Assembly: GCA_027485645.1 (NCBI GenBank)
Contig: JAIXQR010000007.1
Coordinates: 851,951-915,950 of the forward strand
DNA: 64,000 nt
Reading direction: 5' to 3'
Source of the DNA: a bacterium
Lineage (GTDB): Bacteria > Armatimonadota > Fimbriimonadia > Fimbriimonadales > Fimbriimonadaceae
This document shows positions 33,581-41,986 of this stretch, piece after piece (within the stretch, counting starts at the first letter, position 1; each line of letters starts with the position of its first letter). Below the pieces are notes generated by a model. That model saw nothing but the letters and a program-made list of their open reading frames with translations. It was not told the origin of the DNA and did not search any database. The position numbers and the translations under genes were made by a program.

Positions 33581-35062
33581 CTATTCGATCAACGAGGGTT
33601 GAACTTTGCTGACCGCCGCCATCTCGCCGACTTCTGGCGGATCCTCAAAAGCCAGTTTCGTCATATCTTCTGGCACGGGAATCGGATAGTGTCCATTGAA
33701 GCAAGCCAAGCAGTACCCAGCCTTGTTCTCCCCAACCGCATCCACGGCTCCGTCCACGCTAAGGTAGCCCAACGAGGTTGCTTCCAGATACGCCGTCAGT
33801 TGCTCCAGGTTCATCCGCGCTGCCGCGAGTTCCCCTTTACTGGCCATATCGATGCCATAGAAGCACGGGTACTTGATCGGTGGCGCCGTGATGCGCACGT
33901 GAACCTCGACCGCTCCGGATTCGAACATCATTTTCACCAGCTGCTTGGTCGTGGTTCCGCGAACAATCGAGTCGTCTACAAGAACGATTTTCTTTCCGCG
34001 GATGTGCTCGACCAACGGGGTCAGCTTCATTCGAACCCCGAGTTCTCGCAATGCTTGGTCAGGCTGAATGAAGGTCCGGTGGATGTACCGAGACTTCATC
34101 ATCCCTTCCTGGAATGGAATGCCGCTTTGCTTGGAAAAGCCAAACGCCGCAGGAATCCCGCTATCCGGCACCGGCACGATAATGTCGGCATCAACTGGGT
34201 GCTCGATCGCCAAGTTTCGGCCCATCCGCTCGCGCACGTCGTACAGTAGCTCGCCGTACATGTTTGAATCCGGACGTGCAAAGTAGATGAACTCAAACAA
34301 GCACATGTTTGCCGGTGCCTTTTCAGCTCCCCGGGCAAACCGCATGCCTTCCGCATCGATGATCACCATCTCGCCTGGTTCAAGTTCCCGGGTCGGAGTC
34401 GCCCCGACCGGACCGAACGCGCAAGTTTCGCTGGCGATCATGTAGCCAATTCCTCGCGTTCCAGCCGATAGCGGCCGAATTCCATCTGGATCGCGGAATC
34501 CGAACAGCATTTTCGGGGTCAAAACGGTAACGCTGTAAGCTCCTTTACATCGGCGCATGACTTCTGCTACCGCCTTCTCTGGGCCTTCGGCCAATGCACC
34601 AACCAAAATTCGGGCAATCAGTTCGCTGTCGCTTGTGGTGTCAAAGTGTTCTCCCGCCGCTTCCATCTCGGCGCGTAGCTCGCGGGTGTTGATCAGGTTC
34701 CCGTTGTGCGCCACCGCGATCTCGCCAACCATCGACTGACAGTAGATGGGCTGGGCGTTTCGGAGCAAGCTGGAGCCGGTGGTGCTGTACCGGGTGTGTC
34801 CGACCGACATGTGTCCAGGCAAGGTTTCAAGGATCGCCGGGGTGAAAATCTGGCTGACGAGCCCCATGTCTCGGTGCATCCGCACACGATTGCCGTCACT
34901 CACCGCAATTCCGGCACTCTCCTGCCCGCGATGTTGAAGGGCAAAAAGTCCGAAAAAGGTCGTGAGCGCGGCCTCTTGCCCCGGGGTGTACAGCCCGATA
35001 ACGCCGCATTCCTCTTTCGGCGAATCGTCGTCGTCCCAATGCCTGAGCTCGGCCAAATTCAT
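33581..35062 (-). CDS. purF: Amidophosphoribosyltransferase (glutamine PRPP amidotransferase)
   Basis: Catalyses the first committed step of purine synthesis. The 493-residue protein has the class II glutaminase domain after a short propeptide (catalytic Cys expected in PKEECGVIG), with LFALQHRGQESAGIAV and AVAHNGNLIN, and the PRTase domain (VPVPDSGIPAAFGF; IVLVDDSIVRGTTTKQ). The four Cys typical of the Bacillus-type [4Fe-4S] cluster are present: CLFEFIYF, KYPCFYG and CLAC near the C-terminus. The ATG at 35062 is preferred to GTG at 35065 because TACCCT lies 6 nt before it. It starts a run leading to carA. Confidence 0.95.
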   Translation of the reverse strand: MNLAELRHWDDDDSPKEECGVIGLYTPGQEAALTTFFGLFALQHRGQESAGIAVSDGNRVRMHRDMGLVSQIFTPAILETLPGHMSVGHTRYSTTGSSLLRNAQPIYCQSMVGEIAVAHNGNLINTRELRAEMEAAGEHFDTTSDSELIARILVGALAEGPEKAVAEVMRRCKGAYSVTVLTPKMLFGFRDPDGIRPLSAGTRGIGYMIASETCAFGPVGATPTRELEPGEMVIIDAEGMRFARGAEKAPANMCLFEFIYFARPDSNMYGELLYDVRERMGRNLAIEHPVDADIIVPVPDSGIPAAFGFSKQSGIPFQEGMMKSRYIHRTFIQPDQALRELGVRMKLTPLVEHIRGKKIVLVDDSIVRGTTTKQLVKMMFESGAVEVHVRITAPPIKYPCFYGIDMASKGELAAARMNLEQLTAYLEATSLGYLSVDGAVDAVGENKAGYCLACFNGHYPIPVPEDMTKLAFEDPPEVGEMAAVSKVQPSLIE

Positions 35063-35068
35063 CACGTT

Positions 35069-35074
35069 AGGGTA
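35069..35074 (-). promoter_or_regulatory. -10 box of a leaderless promoter for purF
   Basis: TACCCT on the minus strand, 6 nt before the ATG at 35062. Confidence 0.4.
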
Positions 35075-35138
35075 CCAGTTACCCCTCGCGCTTTCAGTTC
35101 AACGCGGTTCCCCAGAATAAACCCCTCGCCGGACGCAA

Positions 35139-35171
35139 CAAAAAGAGGCAAGCCCATTAAGGCCTGCCTCT
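35139..35171 (-). terminator. Rho-independent terminator of rpmB
   Basis: On the minus strand, AGAGGCAGGCC pairs with GGGCTTGCCTCT (one G.T) around a TTAAT loop and is followed by TTTTT. It lies 19 bp after the rpmB stop. Confidence 0.75.
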
Positions 35172-35190
35172 GAAGCTGTTTATCTTGGAA

Positions 35191-35463
35191 TCAAACGTTG
35201 TACGAAGCTTTCTTCAGCCATTCCTGTGGAATAGGCTTCAGACCGCAAGCAACCGCGTTGAAGATCGGCGACTTGATGACCGATGCGGCTACAACGAGGC
35301 GGTAGGTTCCGGTTGGCGTCTTAAGCCGAACGCTCTGCAGGTTCGCTTCCTGAGTTCGGTTCTTGTGTGGGGCCTTGTATTTCCAGCCCTGGGAGTGGCG
35401 GTTCCGAATGAACTTAGCCGTGGTGTTTCCCTTCTTACCTGTTACCTGACAAATCTTCGCCAT
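35191..35463 (-). CDS. rpmB: 50S ribosomal protein L28
   Basis: A 90-residue L28. It starts MAKICQVTGKKGNTTAKF and continues with HSQGWKYKAPHKNRTQEANLQ, where this basic block is the typical rRNA-binding part, and VRLKTPTGTYRLVVAASVI. Length and motifs fit L28. The start at 35463 has a GAGGTGAT ribosome site, making it a leadered gene, unlike many neighbours. It is monocistronic, with a terminator after it and the divergent peptidase gene upstream. Confidence 0.95.
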   Translation of the reverse strand: MAKICQVTGKKGNTTAKFIRNRHSQGWKYKAPHKNRTQEANLQSVRLKTPTGTYRLVVAASVIKSPIFNAVACGLKPIPQEWLKKASYNV

Positions 35464-35547
35464 CTCAATCACCTCGTGTCTCCCGACAGAGGAATGAGAA
35501 GATACCTGAAGTCAGGTTAGGATGTCTACCGGCATGCCTAATTTCGG

Positions 35548-35553
35548 TATGGT
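35548..35553 (+). promoter_or_regulatory. -10 box of a leaderless promoter for the S9 peptidase
   Basis: TATGGT, 6 nt before the ATG at 35560. Confidence 0.4.
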
Positions 35554-35559
35554 GAACGA

Positions 35560-38337
35560 ATGGCGCGTGCTTGGTTTTTTTGCGCAGCAATTCTCGTCAC
35601 CTCTGCGGCAAATGCCCAGAAGAAGATTCTCGACCATTCCGTATACGACTCCTGGCGAGCCCTAGCTAATGTCTCGATCAGTAACGATGGAAAGTGGGTC
35701 GCGTACGTCTACCGCCCACAGGAAGGCGATGCCCTCGGCGAGATTCGAAACGTATCCACGGGGAAGATCATTTCGATCCCCCGTGTTTCCACTTGGCGAT
35801 TCACCGAAGATTCAAAGTACCTCGTAGCAACTCAAGTCCCAGCCCTGGAAGAGACCAAGAAGGCACGGGCCGCAAAAGCCAAGCCCGAGGATATGCCCAA
35901 GAACAATCTGATTTGGGTGAATCTCACAACCGAGAGCCTTAAGACCATCGAGAAAGTCACGTCTTGGTCGATGGCCAGCGAAGGAACTCAGTTCTTGCTC
36001 TATCGCCCCGAGCCAGCTAAGGCACCGGCAAAACCAGCCGAAGCGCCAAAAACGGATGCTGCCAAAGAAGATAAACCTAAGAAGAAAGCAGATCACAAGG
36101 TCGGAGACCTGCACGTCCTTCTGAACCTAGCCACCGGAACCGAAACCCAAGTTGAACGCGCGACCAGCTATGCCTGGGACAAAGACGGTTCGCACCTCGC
36201 GCTCGCCTTTAGCGAAACCGATGGAGCGAATGACCGAGTCGAGCTCCGCGATCTCAGGAGCGGAAAGGTAACGAAGGTCACCGCTGGACTCGGACGCTAC
36301 AGCCGGCTCACCCTGGCCAGCTCCGGCACACGCCTCGCCTACTTCACCGACCGCGACGACTATGCCGCGAAGAAGCCCGCACCTTCTCTCTATGTCTTCG
36401 ATGCCAAATCGGCTGATCTGCGCCGAGTACAGGCTCCCACCAATGACGATGGATTCCAACTCTCGGACTTCGGCACCCTGAACTGGAGCGAGAGCGGCAA
36501 TCGCCTCTTCTTCCCGATCGGACCAAAGCCGGTCGAAGAGAAGGAAGTCCCCGAGGACGAAAAGGTCAGCCTCGATGTTTGGAACTGGAAAGATCCACTT
36601 CTCCAGCCCATGCAGCTTCTGCAAGCAACCGCAGAAAAGAACCGCACTTACGAGTGCATGCTCGACTTCACTTCCGGCAACATTCGGCAGCTCGAAAACA
36701 GCAAGCTCCGCAACGTAACCGTCACCAACCGGCGCGACGGCCGCTTCGCGTATGCAAGCGACCCGCTGCCCTACCAATCCGAAATCTCTTGGGACGGCAG
36801 CTACGAGGACCTCTACATCATTGATCTGCAGACCGGCAAAACCAGCCAGGTCGCAAAGAAAGTTCGGTCCGCCGTCTCCGCCAGCCCAAGTGGCAACAAC
36901 TTCGCGATGTTCGACGAAGTCTCCCAGCGGCTACTCCACCTCAATCCAGATAGCCTCAAGCTCACCGATCTCACACCGAAGGTTCCAACTAAACTGTTTG
37001 ACCTCGACGACGATCACCCAGACCTCAAACCACCTTTCGGCGGAATCCTGTGGAGCAAGGACGAATCCGGACTCGTTGTCAAGGACAAGTTCGACTACTG
37101 GCAGGTCAGTACGGCTGGCACTTCAACGGCAAAGAACCTGACCAACGGCGGTTCCATCCAGCGTCGCTTTACCCGCACCATTTCCGACCCAGACTTCCCT
37201 ACCGTTTTCAGCCTGGAAAAGGAAATCTTTGCTGGATTCGATGACCGAACAAAAGCGTCTGGCTTCTATCGGTTCAAAGAAGGTCGGCTAGAGCGCATGA
37301 TCGCCGGACCAAAGGCGTATGCCGGATTCCAAAAGGCCAAGGACGCCGATACCGTGACCTACACCCAAGGTGACGCACAGGAGTTCCCCGACCTTTGGCT
37401 GACAAACATGGCCTTTGCCGATGCAAAGAAGATCACGGCCACCAACCCTCAACAAAAGGACTACAACTGGTACACGTCCGAACTAGTTTCTTGGCGAAGC
37501 GGCGACGGCGAGCAGTTGAACGGGCTCTTGATCAAGCCAGAAAACTTCGACTACACGAAGAAGTATCCGATGATCGCTTACTTCTATGAGCGAGATAGCG
37601 ATGGCTTGCATCAGCACCGCACTCCGGCACCAAGCGCATCCACCATCAACGTCCCCCTCTTCGCGAGTCAGGGCTACGTCATCTTCATTCCGGACATTCC
37701 GTACAAGATCGGCTACCCCGGCGAGAGCGCGGTGTCGGCCATCGTAAGCGGCTGCAATAGCATCATCGAGCGCGGCTACATCGATCCGAAGCGAGTTGGC
37801 ATTCAGGGCCAGAGTTGGGGCGGCTACCAGGTGGCCTACCTCGTTACCGAAACGAACATGTTTGCCTGCGCCGAAGCCGGCGCTCCGGTTTCGAATATGT
37901 TCTCTGCTTACGGTGGTATCCGCTACGGCTCCGGCATGGTCCGCCAGTTCCAATATGAGCGCGGCCAAAGCCGAATCGGTGGAACGCCATGGAATGCGAC
38001 GCTACGCTACATTGAGAACTCACCGCTGTTCCACCTCGATAAGGTGCAAACGCCACTGATGATCATGCACAACGACCGAGACGGAGCCGTACCGTACACC
38101 CAGGGTATCGAGCTCTTTGTGGGCTTGCGCCGACTACAAAAGCCAGCTTGGATGGTCGTGTACAACGGCGAAGATCACAACCTAGTCCAGCGCAAGAACC
38201 GTAAGGACCTATCGATCCGCTTGAGCCAGTTCTTCGACCACTTCTTGAAAGGAGCCCCGATGCCAGAGTGGATGGCAACCGGACTCCCGGCCAAGGACAA
38301 AGGCAGCAAGATGGGTCTCGAACTCATCAAGAACTAA
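35560..38337 (+). CDS. Secreted S9 family (prolyl oligopeptidase-type) peptidase
   Basis: A 925-residue serine peptidase. After a signal peptide (residues about 1-19, ending SAANA) a long beta-propeller domain follows, interrupted near residues 150-180 by a Lys/Ala/Pro-rich low-complexity insert (repeated KPAEAP, KEDKPKKK). The alpha/beta hydrolase domain begins about residue 640. The catalytic triad is Ser752 in GQSWGGYQ, Asp841 in NDRDGAVP and His873 in EDHNL. S9 enzymes cut short peptides after Pro or other residues; the wide propeller favours an oligopeptidase/DPP-like exopeptidase. Terminator follows at 38361. Confidence 0.92.
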   Translation: MARAWFFCAAILVTSAANAQKKILDHSVYDSWRALANVSISNDGKWVAYVYRPQEGDALGEIRNVSTGKIISIPRVSTWRFTEDSKYLVATQVPALEETKKARAAKAKPEDMPKNNLIWVNLTTESLKTIEKVTSWSMASEGTQFLLYRPEPAKAPAKPAEAPKTDAAKEDKPKKKADHKVGDLHVLLNLATGTETQVERATSYAWDKDGSHLALAFSETDGANDRVELRDLRSGKVTKVTAGLGRYSRLTLASSGTRLAYFTDRDDYAAKKPAPSLYVFDAKSADLRRVQAPTNDDGFQLSDFGTLNWSESGNRLFFPIGPKPVEEKEVPEDEKVSLDVWNWKDPLLQPMQLLQATAEKNRTYECMLDFTSGNIRQLENSKLRNVTVTNRRDGRFAYASDPLPYQSEISWDGSYEDLYIIDLQTGKTSQVAKKVRSAVSASPSGNNFAMFDEVSQRLLHLNPDSLKLTDLTPKVPTKLFDLDDDHPDLKPPFGGILWSKDESGLVVKDKFDYWQVSTAGTSTAKNLTNGGSIQRRFTRTISDPDFPTVFSLEKEIFAGFDDRTKASGFYRFKEGRLERMIAGPKAYAGFQKAKDADTVTYTQGDAQEFPDLWLTNMAFADAKKITATNPQQKDYNWYTSELVSWRSGDGEQLNGLLIKPENFDYTKKYPMIAYFYERDSDGLHQHRTPAPSASTINVPLFASQGYVIFIPDIPYKIGYPGESAVSAIVSGCNSIIERGYIDPKRVGIQGQSWGGYQVAYLVTETNMFACAEAGAPVSNMFSAYGGIRYGSGMVRQFQYERGQSRIGGTPWNATLRYIENSPLFHLDKVQTPLMIMHNDRDGAVPYTQGIELFVGLRRLQKPAWMVVYNGEDHNLVQRKNRKDLSIRLSQFFDHFLKGAPMPEWMATGLPAKDKGSKMGLELIKN

Positions 38338-38360
38338 CCGCGGCCGCCTGAATCAGGCAC

Positions 38361-38399
38361 AAAAAAGCCTGGGCACGACATTCGTGCCCAGGCTTTTTC
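38361..38399. terminator. Bidirectional terminator between the peptidase and padR genes
   Basis: A 16-bp stem, AAAAGCCTGGGCACGA and its complement, with a CAT loop, an A-run on the left and a T-run on the right. It serves both the plus-strand peptidase and the minus-strand padR gene. Confidence 0.85.
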
Positions 38400-38406
38400 T
38401 TTAAGC

Positions 38407-38733
38407 TTATGCTCCGGCGAGGACTTGCTCGATCGACGAGGCGTACTTTCGCCACAGAGCGATCTTGCGGTCGAGCTCCCCTAGGCCCAAATCTAGGATG
38501 TCGTAGACCCGCTTCTGGCGCTCTCCGGGAGCACCTTCCCAGTGGCTCTTGATGTAGCCCCGGTTTTCGAGTTCGTGCAACAACGGGTAAAGCGTTCCGT
38601 CGTTGAAGGTGAGATGGTTACCACTGCGGCGTTCAACTTCGCGGGCAATTTCGTAGCCGTGACGGGATCCATCCCGAAGTACGGCGAGAATTAATGTAAG
38701 TGCATCCGAGCGACCTAGAGACTTTTCAGGCAT
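38407..38733 (-). CDS. PadR family transcriptional regulator
   Basis: A 108-residue winged-helix repressor of the PadR family. Motifs: LGRSDALTLILAVLRDGSRH, GYEIAREVERRSG, FNDGTLYPLLHELENRGYI (the family's N/PSxGTLYPxLxxLExxGxI), then a short C-terminal helix for dimerisation (ELDRKIALWRKYASSI). PadR proteins respond to phenolic acids or other stress signals. No effector or target operon can be named; it lies upstream of the pdhB/pdhA genes on the same strand. Confidence 0.9.
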   Translation of the reverse strand: MPEKSLGRSDALTLILAVLRDGSRHGYEIAREVERRSGNHLTFNDGTLYPLLHELENRGYIKSHWEGAPGERQKRVYDILDLGLGELDRKIALWRKYASSIEQVLAGA

Positions 38734-38819
38734 TGAGTGCTATTTATAGCCTGATTGGAAAAAAAATGCGAACGTTTTGGGGGCGAAAACCCGTCATTTC
38801 GCCCCTTTTTGTTGAGAAT

Positions 38820-39815
38820 TTAACTGATCTTGCGAACAGCCGCCACAACATCGTTCTCATCTGGGATGCATTGAAGCTCCAAGACGCGCGCATATGGCAT
38901 CGGAACGTTCAATCCACCGACTCGAACAACCGGCGCATCGAGGTCATCAAAGCAGTCTTCTCCGATTCGCGCTGCGATTTCCGCGCCAAATCCGCCGCTT
39001 CGCCAGTCTTCATAAACCATCACCGCGCGGTGGGTTTTTCGGACCGAAGCGTAGATCGTCTCGGTATCGAGCGGAAGCAGCGACCGAACGTCGACGACTT
39101 CTGCGCTGATTCCGTCCTTCGCAAGCAGCTCTGCCGCCGCGAGGTTGATGTGCGTCATTCGGGAGTAACCGACCAGAGAGATGTCCGTTCCTTCGCGAAG
39201 AATCTGTGCTTTGCCGATCGGAACCGTAAAGTCAGGATCCTCGGGCAACTCACCCTTCATCGCGTAAAGGCCGGGGTTCTCGTAAACGATGACCGGGTTG
39301 TCATCTCGAACGGCCGTTCGAAGAATGCCGTAAACGTCGGCAACTGTCGATGGGGCAACAACCTTCAAGCCTGGGCAGTGGGCGTACCATCCTTCCATGC
39401 TGTGGCTGTGCTGGGCCGAAAGCTGCTTCGCCGCGCCACCAGGACCGCGGAAAACGATTGGGCACTTCACTTCACCGTTGGTCATGTAATGAACCTTTGC
39501 GGTGTGGTTGATGATCTGGTCCATCGCAAGGATCGAGAAGCTCATGGTCATGAACTCGACGATCGGTCGAAGACCCGCCATGGCGGCTCCGGTTGCGATT
39601 CCAGCAAAGCCAGCTTCGGTGATCGGAGTATCCAGAATTCGCAGGTTGTAGCGGTTCTGTCGATCGCCGAACTTCTCGACCATGCCACGGGTGACCTTAA
39701 ACGTTCCCTGGTACCGGCCGATGTCTTCGCCCATGATCAGGACGTTCTCGTCCCGCTCCATTTCGTCAACGATTGCCTTCTGAAGGGCGTCTCGGTAGGT
39801 CATATCCAATCCCAT
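38820..39815 (-). CDS. pdhB: Pyruvate dehydrogenase E1 component, beta subunit
   Basis: A 331-residue 2-oxo-acid dehydrogenase E1 beta protein. The N-terminal motifs are YRDALQKAIVDEMERDENVL, GEDIGRYQGTFKVTRGM and RILDTPITEAGFAGIATGAA; the C-terminal half has VVDVRSLLPLDTETI and GFGAEIAARIGEDCF. It pairs with the alpha subunit encoded just upstream (one-base overlap, TAATG) to decarboxylate pyruvate or a branched 2-oxo acid with thiamine diphosphate. No E2 or E3 gene is adjacent. Substrate preference (pyruvate versus branched-chain) cannot be read from the sequence. Confidence 0.92.
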   Translation of the reverse strand: MGLDMTYRDALQKAIVDEMERDENVLIMGEDIGRYQGTFKVTRGMVEKFGDRQNRYNLRILDTPITEAGFAGIATGAAMAGLRPIVEFMTMSFSILAMDQIINHTAKVHYMTNGEVKCPIVFRGPGGAAKQLSAQHSHSMEGWYAHCPGLKVVAPSTVADVYGILRTAVRDDNPVIVYENPGLYAMKGELPEDPDFTVPIGKAQILREGTDISLVGYSRMTHINLAAAELLAKDGISAEVVDVRSLLPLDTETIYASVRKTHRAVMVYEDWRSGGFGAEIAARIGEDCFDDLDAPVVRVGGLNVPMPYARVLELQCIPDENDVVAAVRKIS

Positions 39816-40831
39816 TAGTGTCCTTGCTCCGGTGTCATGTCGGTGTAAATGTTGTCGTAGACTTCGCTTGGGTCTGGGAATGGACTCTCTTCGGCTTTGG
39901 CCATGACCTGTGCCGCTTCCTCTTCGACTTCCAACTCCATCGCTTCAAGAGCTTCTTCGCTCATGATGTTTTGCTCAATGAGCTGAGCTCGGAGACGTGC
40001 GATCGGGTCTCGCTGCATAGCCTCGGCTTCTTCTTCCTTCGTTCGGTAAAGCTGTCGGTCCTGGTCGGCTGCGCCGTGACCCGAGTACCGGTACGTCATG
40101 ACTTCGACGAAGTAAGGTCGCTGGTTCTCCCGAACCCAATCGACGATTCGCTGTGCATCCTTTCGCATTTGCACAACATCCATGCCGTCAATGCGCTCGC
40201 TCTGAATGTTGAATGGCAAGCCGCGCTTCCAGAGTTCCTTGTCTGCGGCGTGGTACTCGAGTCGGGTGCCCATCGCGAACTCGTTGTTCTCGATGATGAA
40301 GATGCAAGGCAAGTCCCAAAGGGAGGCCATGTTTAGCGTCTCGAAAACGACGCCCTGGTTCGAAGCGCCATCACCCATGAAGTTGAGAGTGACTCGATCT
40401 TCGTTGCGGTAGCGAGATGCAAAGGCCAAACCTGCGCCAAGCGGAATGTGTCCGCCTACGATTCCCCAGCCGCCGAAGAAGCCGTTCTTGGGGTCGTAAA
40501 TGTGCATCGAGCCGCCCTTTCCACCGGCGGTGCCGCCCTTTCGGCCGATGATTTCGGCCATGACCGCAACCGGATCGGTGCCAAGCACAATCGCGTGAGC
40601 GTGGTCGCGATACGCCGTGATGACGTAGTCGTAACCCTTGCGAATGGAGTTCAACCAGCCCGTGGCCAGCGCTTCCATGCCGATGTATGTGTGCATATAG
40701 CCGCCCGCAAGACCTTTGCGGTAAGCCGTGTTGCAGTGCTCTTCAAATCTTCGAACGAAGAGCATTTCCCGATAATAAGCCTTGAGATCGGCAGGTGAGA
40801 GCGTCAGTGATTCTTCGGCAATGTTCGCCAC
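39815..40831 (-). CDS. pdhA: Pyruvate dehydrogenase E1 component, alpha subunit
   Basis: A 338-residue E1 alpha subunit. The TDP motif is in GDGASNQGVVFETLNMASL followed by the Asn-Asn of IIENNEF; upstream features are YREMLFVRRFEEHCNTAYRKG and GGKGGSMHIYD. The GTG at 40831 is chosen because AAGGAG lies 7 nt before it; an ATG 17 codons upstream has no such site and the extra residues are not E1-like. Its stop overlaps the pdhB start by one base (TAATG). The alpha gene precedes beta, and no E2/E3 genes follow. Confidence 0.92.
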   Translation of the reverse strand: MANIAEESLTLSPADLKAYYREMLFVRRFEEHCNTAYRKGLAGGYMHTYIGMEALATGWLNSIRKGYDYVITAYRDHAHAIVLGTDPVAVMAEIIGRKGGTAGGKGGSMHIYDPKNGFFGGWGIVGGHIPLGAGLAFASRYRNEDRVTLNFMGDGASNQGVVFETLNMASLWDLPCIFIIENNEFAMGTRLEYHAADKELWKRGLPFNIQSERIDGMDVVQMRKDAQRIVDWVRENQRPYFVEVMTYRYSGHGAADQDRQLYRTKEEEAEAMQRDPIARLRAQLIEQNIMSEEALEAMELEVEEEAAQVMAKAEESPFPDPSEVYDNIYTDMTPEQGH

Positions 40832-41215
40832 GCGTGAACTCCTTGAGTGAGACGCACGCACTCCAAACGGAGACGCCGCCAACGTCTATGTATACCGGAT
40901 GAGCGACCCAAGAGACGGCATTCAGGTTCAAAACCTTTCTGTGCTTTGGGCTCTCGGAGAGTCAAAACAGCAGCCTCTCGACATCTCATTGACCGCCGAA
41001 AGGCGATGTGCGATACTCCGTTTTGTGACCTCTGGCTCGCGAACTTAGGTGTAGACCGAACCCTCGCAACCATCGTAGTCAGGTTCACACCTCCGACTGG
41101 TAATCGGAATTATGATCCGGGTCCCGGCCACTGCGGCACGCCGCGATCTCGTTAGGCTTTGCGAGTGCAAAACTCCCGCCGAATCGAGGCTGGCCGGTCC
41201 GGAAATGAGTCACCT
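40832..41215. other. 384-bp intergenic region without a supported gene
   Basis: It lies between the divergent pdhA and SPFH genes. No tRNA, terminator or convincing gene was found. A 49-codon open frame begins with ATG at 40899, 2 nt after a TATACC at 40891-40896, but its protein has no recognisable feature. Confidence 0.5.
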
Positions 41216-41986
41216 ATGAATCTGTGGAGAACCATCACTGTTCTGGATAACGAGTGCGCGGTGCAACTCATCGACGGAAAGTTCGATCGTGTGCTTGCTC
41301 CTGGGCGCTACCGCCTGTTCGGCGACCGAGCCACGATTCTGACGTGCGTTACCTACTGGAACTCGGTCCTTATTGGCGCGCAGGAGGCCGAAACAAAGGA
41401 CAACGGATTCATCCGATACACAGTTCAAGTCTTCTACAACGTGGTCGATGCTGGTAAGCACTACAACGCCGGGGGCAACTTTCGTAAGAGTCCAAACACC
41501 GCGCAAGACTTCTACTCTTTTGCCGGTCAGAACCAGTTTGATCGGCGGGCGATCGTGAAGATTCAAGAGATCGCTCAGTCCTTCCTGGCGCAAAGAACAA
41601 CCGCCGAAGCGATGCTCGCCTTCGACGAATTCAAGTCCGCCATCGAGACCGGGCTCGGTGCGTGGGGCGACCTAACCGGCATCGAAGCGCACGAACTGAG
41701 CGTTCTTAACTACGGAGTCGCCGGCAGTCTGAAGGCCGCCTTCGCCGATCGCGTGCGTGCGCAGATGGAAGGCGAGACCGCGATGATTCGTGCCCGAAAC
41801 GAGGCCGCCACCATGCGAAGCCTCCTGAACACCGCGCGGCTTGTCCGAGAAAACCCCGGCCTCCTCGAAGTCCGAGCGTTCGCCCAAGGCCAAAAGCCAA
41901 AACTCACCTTTAACATCGGGCCCGTGCCAACGGGGACGGCCGCCGAAAAAACGGCTAGCGAGGAGAATCAGAAAGATGTCGACTAA
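41216..41986 (+). CDS. SPFH/Band-7 domain protein (slipin-like), no membrane anchor
   Basis: A 256-residue protein with an SPFH domain: DNECAVQLIDGKFDRVLAPG, RYRLFGDRATILTCVTYWN, YTVQVFYNVVDAGKHY, then KIQEIAQSFLAQRTTAEAML. The C-terminal half is an amphipathic helix rich in Ala, Glu and Arg (ADRVRAQMEGETAMIRARNE). Slipins usually have an N-terminal membrane segment, which is absent here, so the protein may be soluble or peripherally bound. The downstream ROK gene starts within its final codons (11-bp overlap). The ATG at 41216 is used; 19 upstream codons are not Band-7-like. Confidence 0.72.
   Translation: MNLWRTITVLDNECAVQLIDGKFDRVLAPGRYRLFGDRATILTCVTYWNSVLIGAQEAETKDNGFIRYTVQVFYNVVDAGKHYNAGGNFRKSPNTAQDFYSFAGQNQFDRRAIVKIQEIAQSFLAQRTTAEAMLAFDEFKSAIETGLGAWGDLTGIEAHELSVLNYGVAGSLKAAFADRVRAQMEGETAMIRARNEAATMRSLLNTARLVRENPGLLEVRAFAQGQKPKLTFNIGPVPTGTAAEKTASEENQKDVD

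Noticed and set aside
38700..39818. Long plus-strand open frame opposite pdhB
   Set aside because: Antisense to a confident E1 beta gene, with no protein motif.
41060..41140. tRNA-like anticodon arm (TCCGA CTGGTAA TCGGA, GGT anticodon)
   Set aside because: No matching acceptor, D-arm or T-arm could be formed, so it is coincidental.
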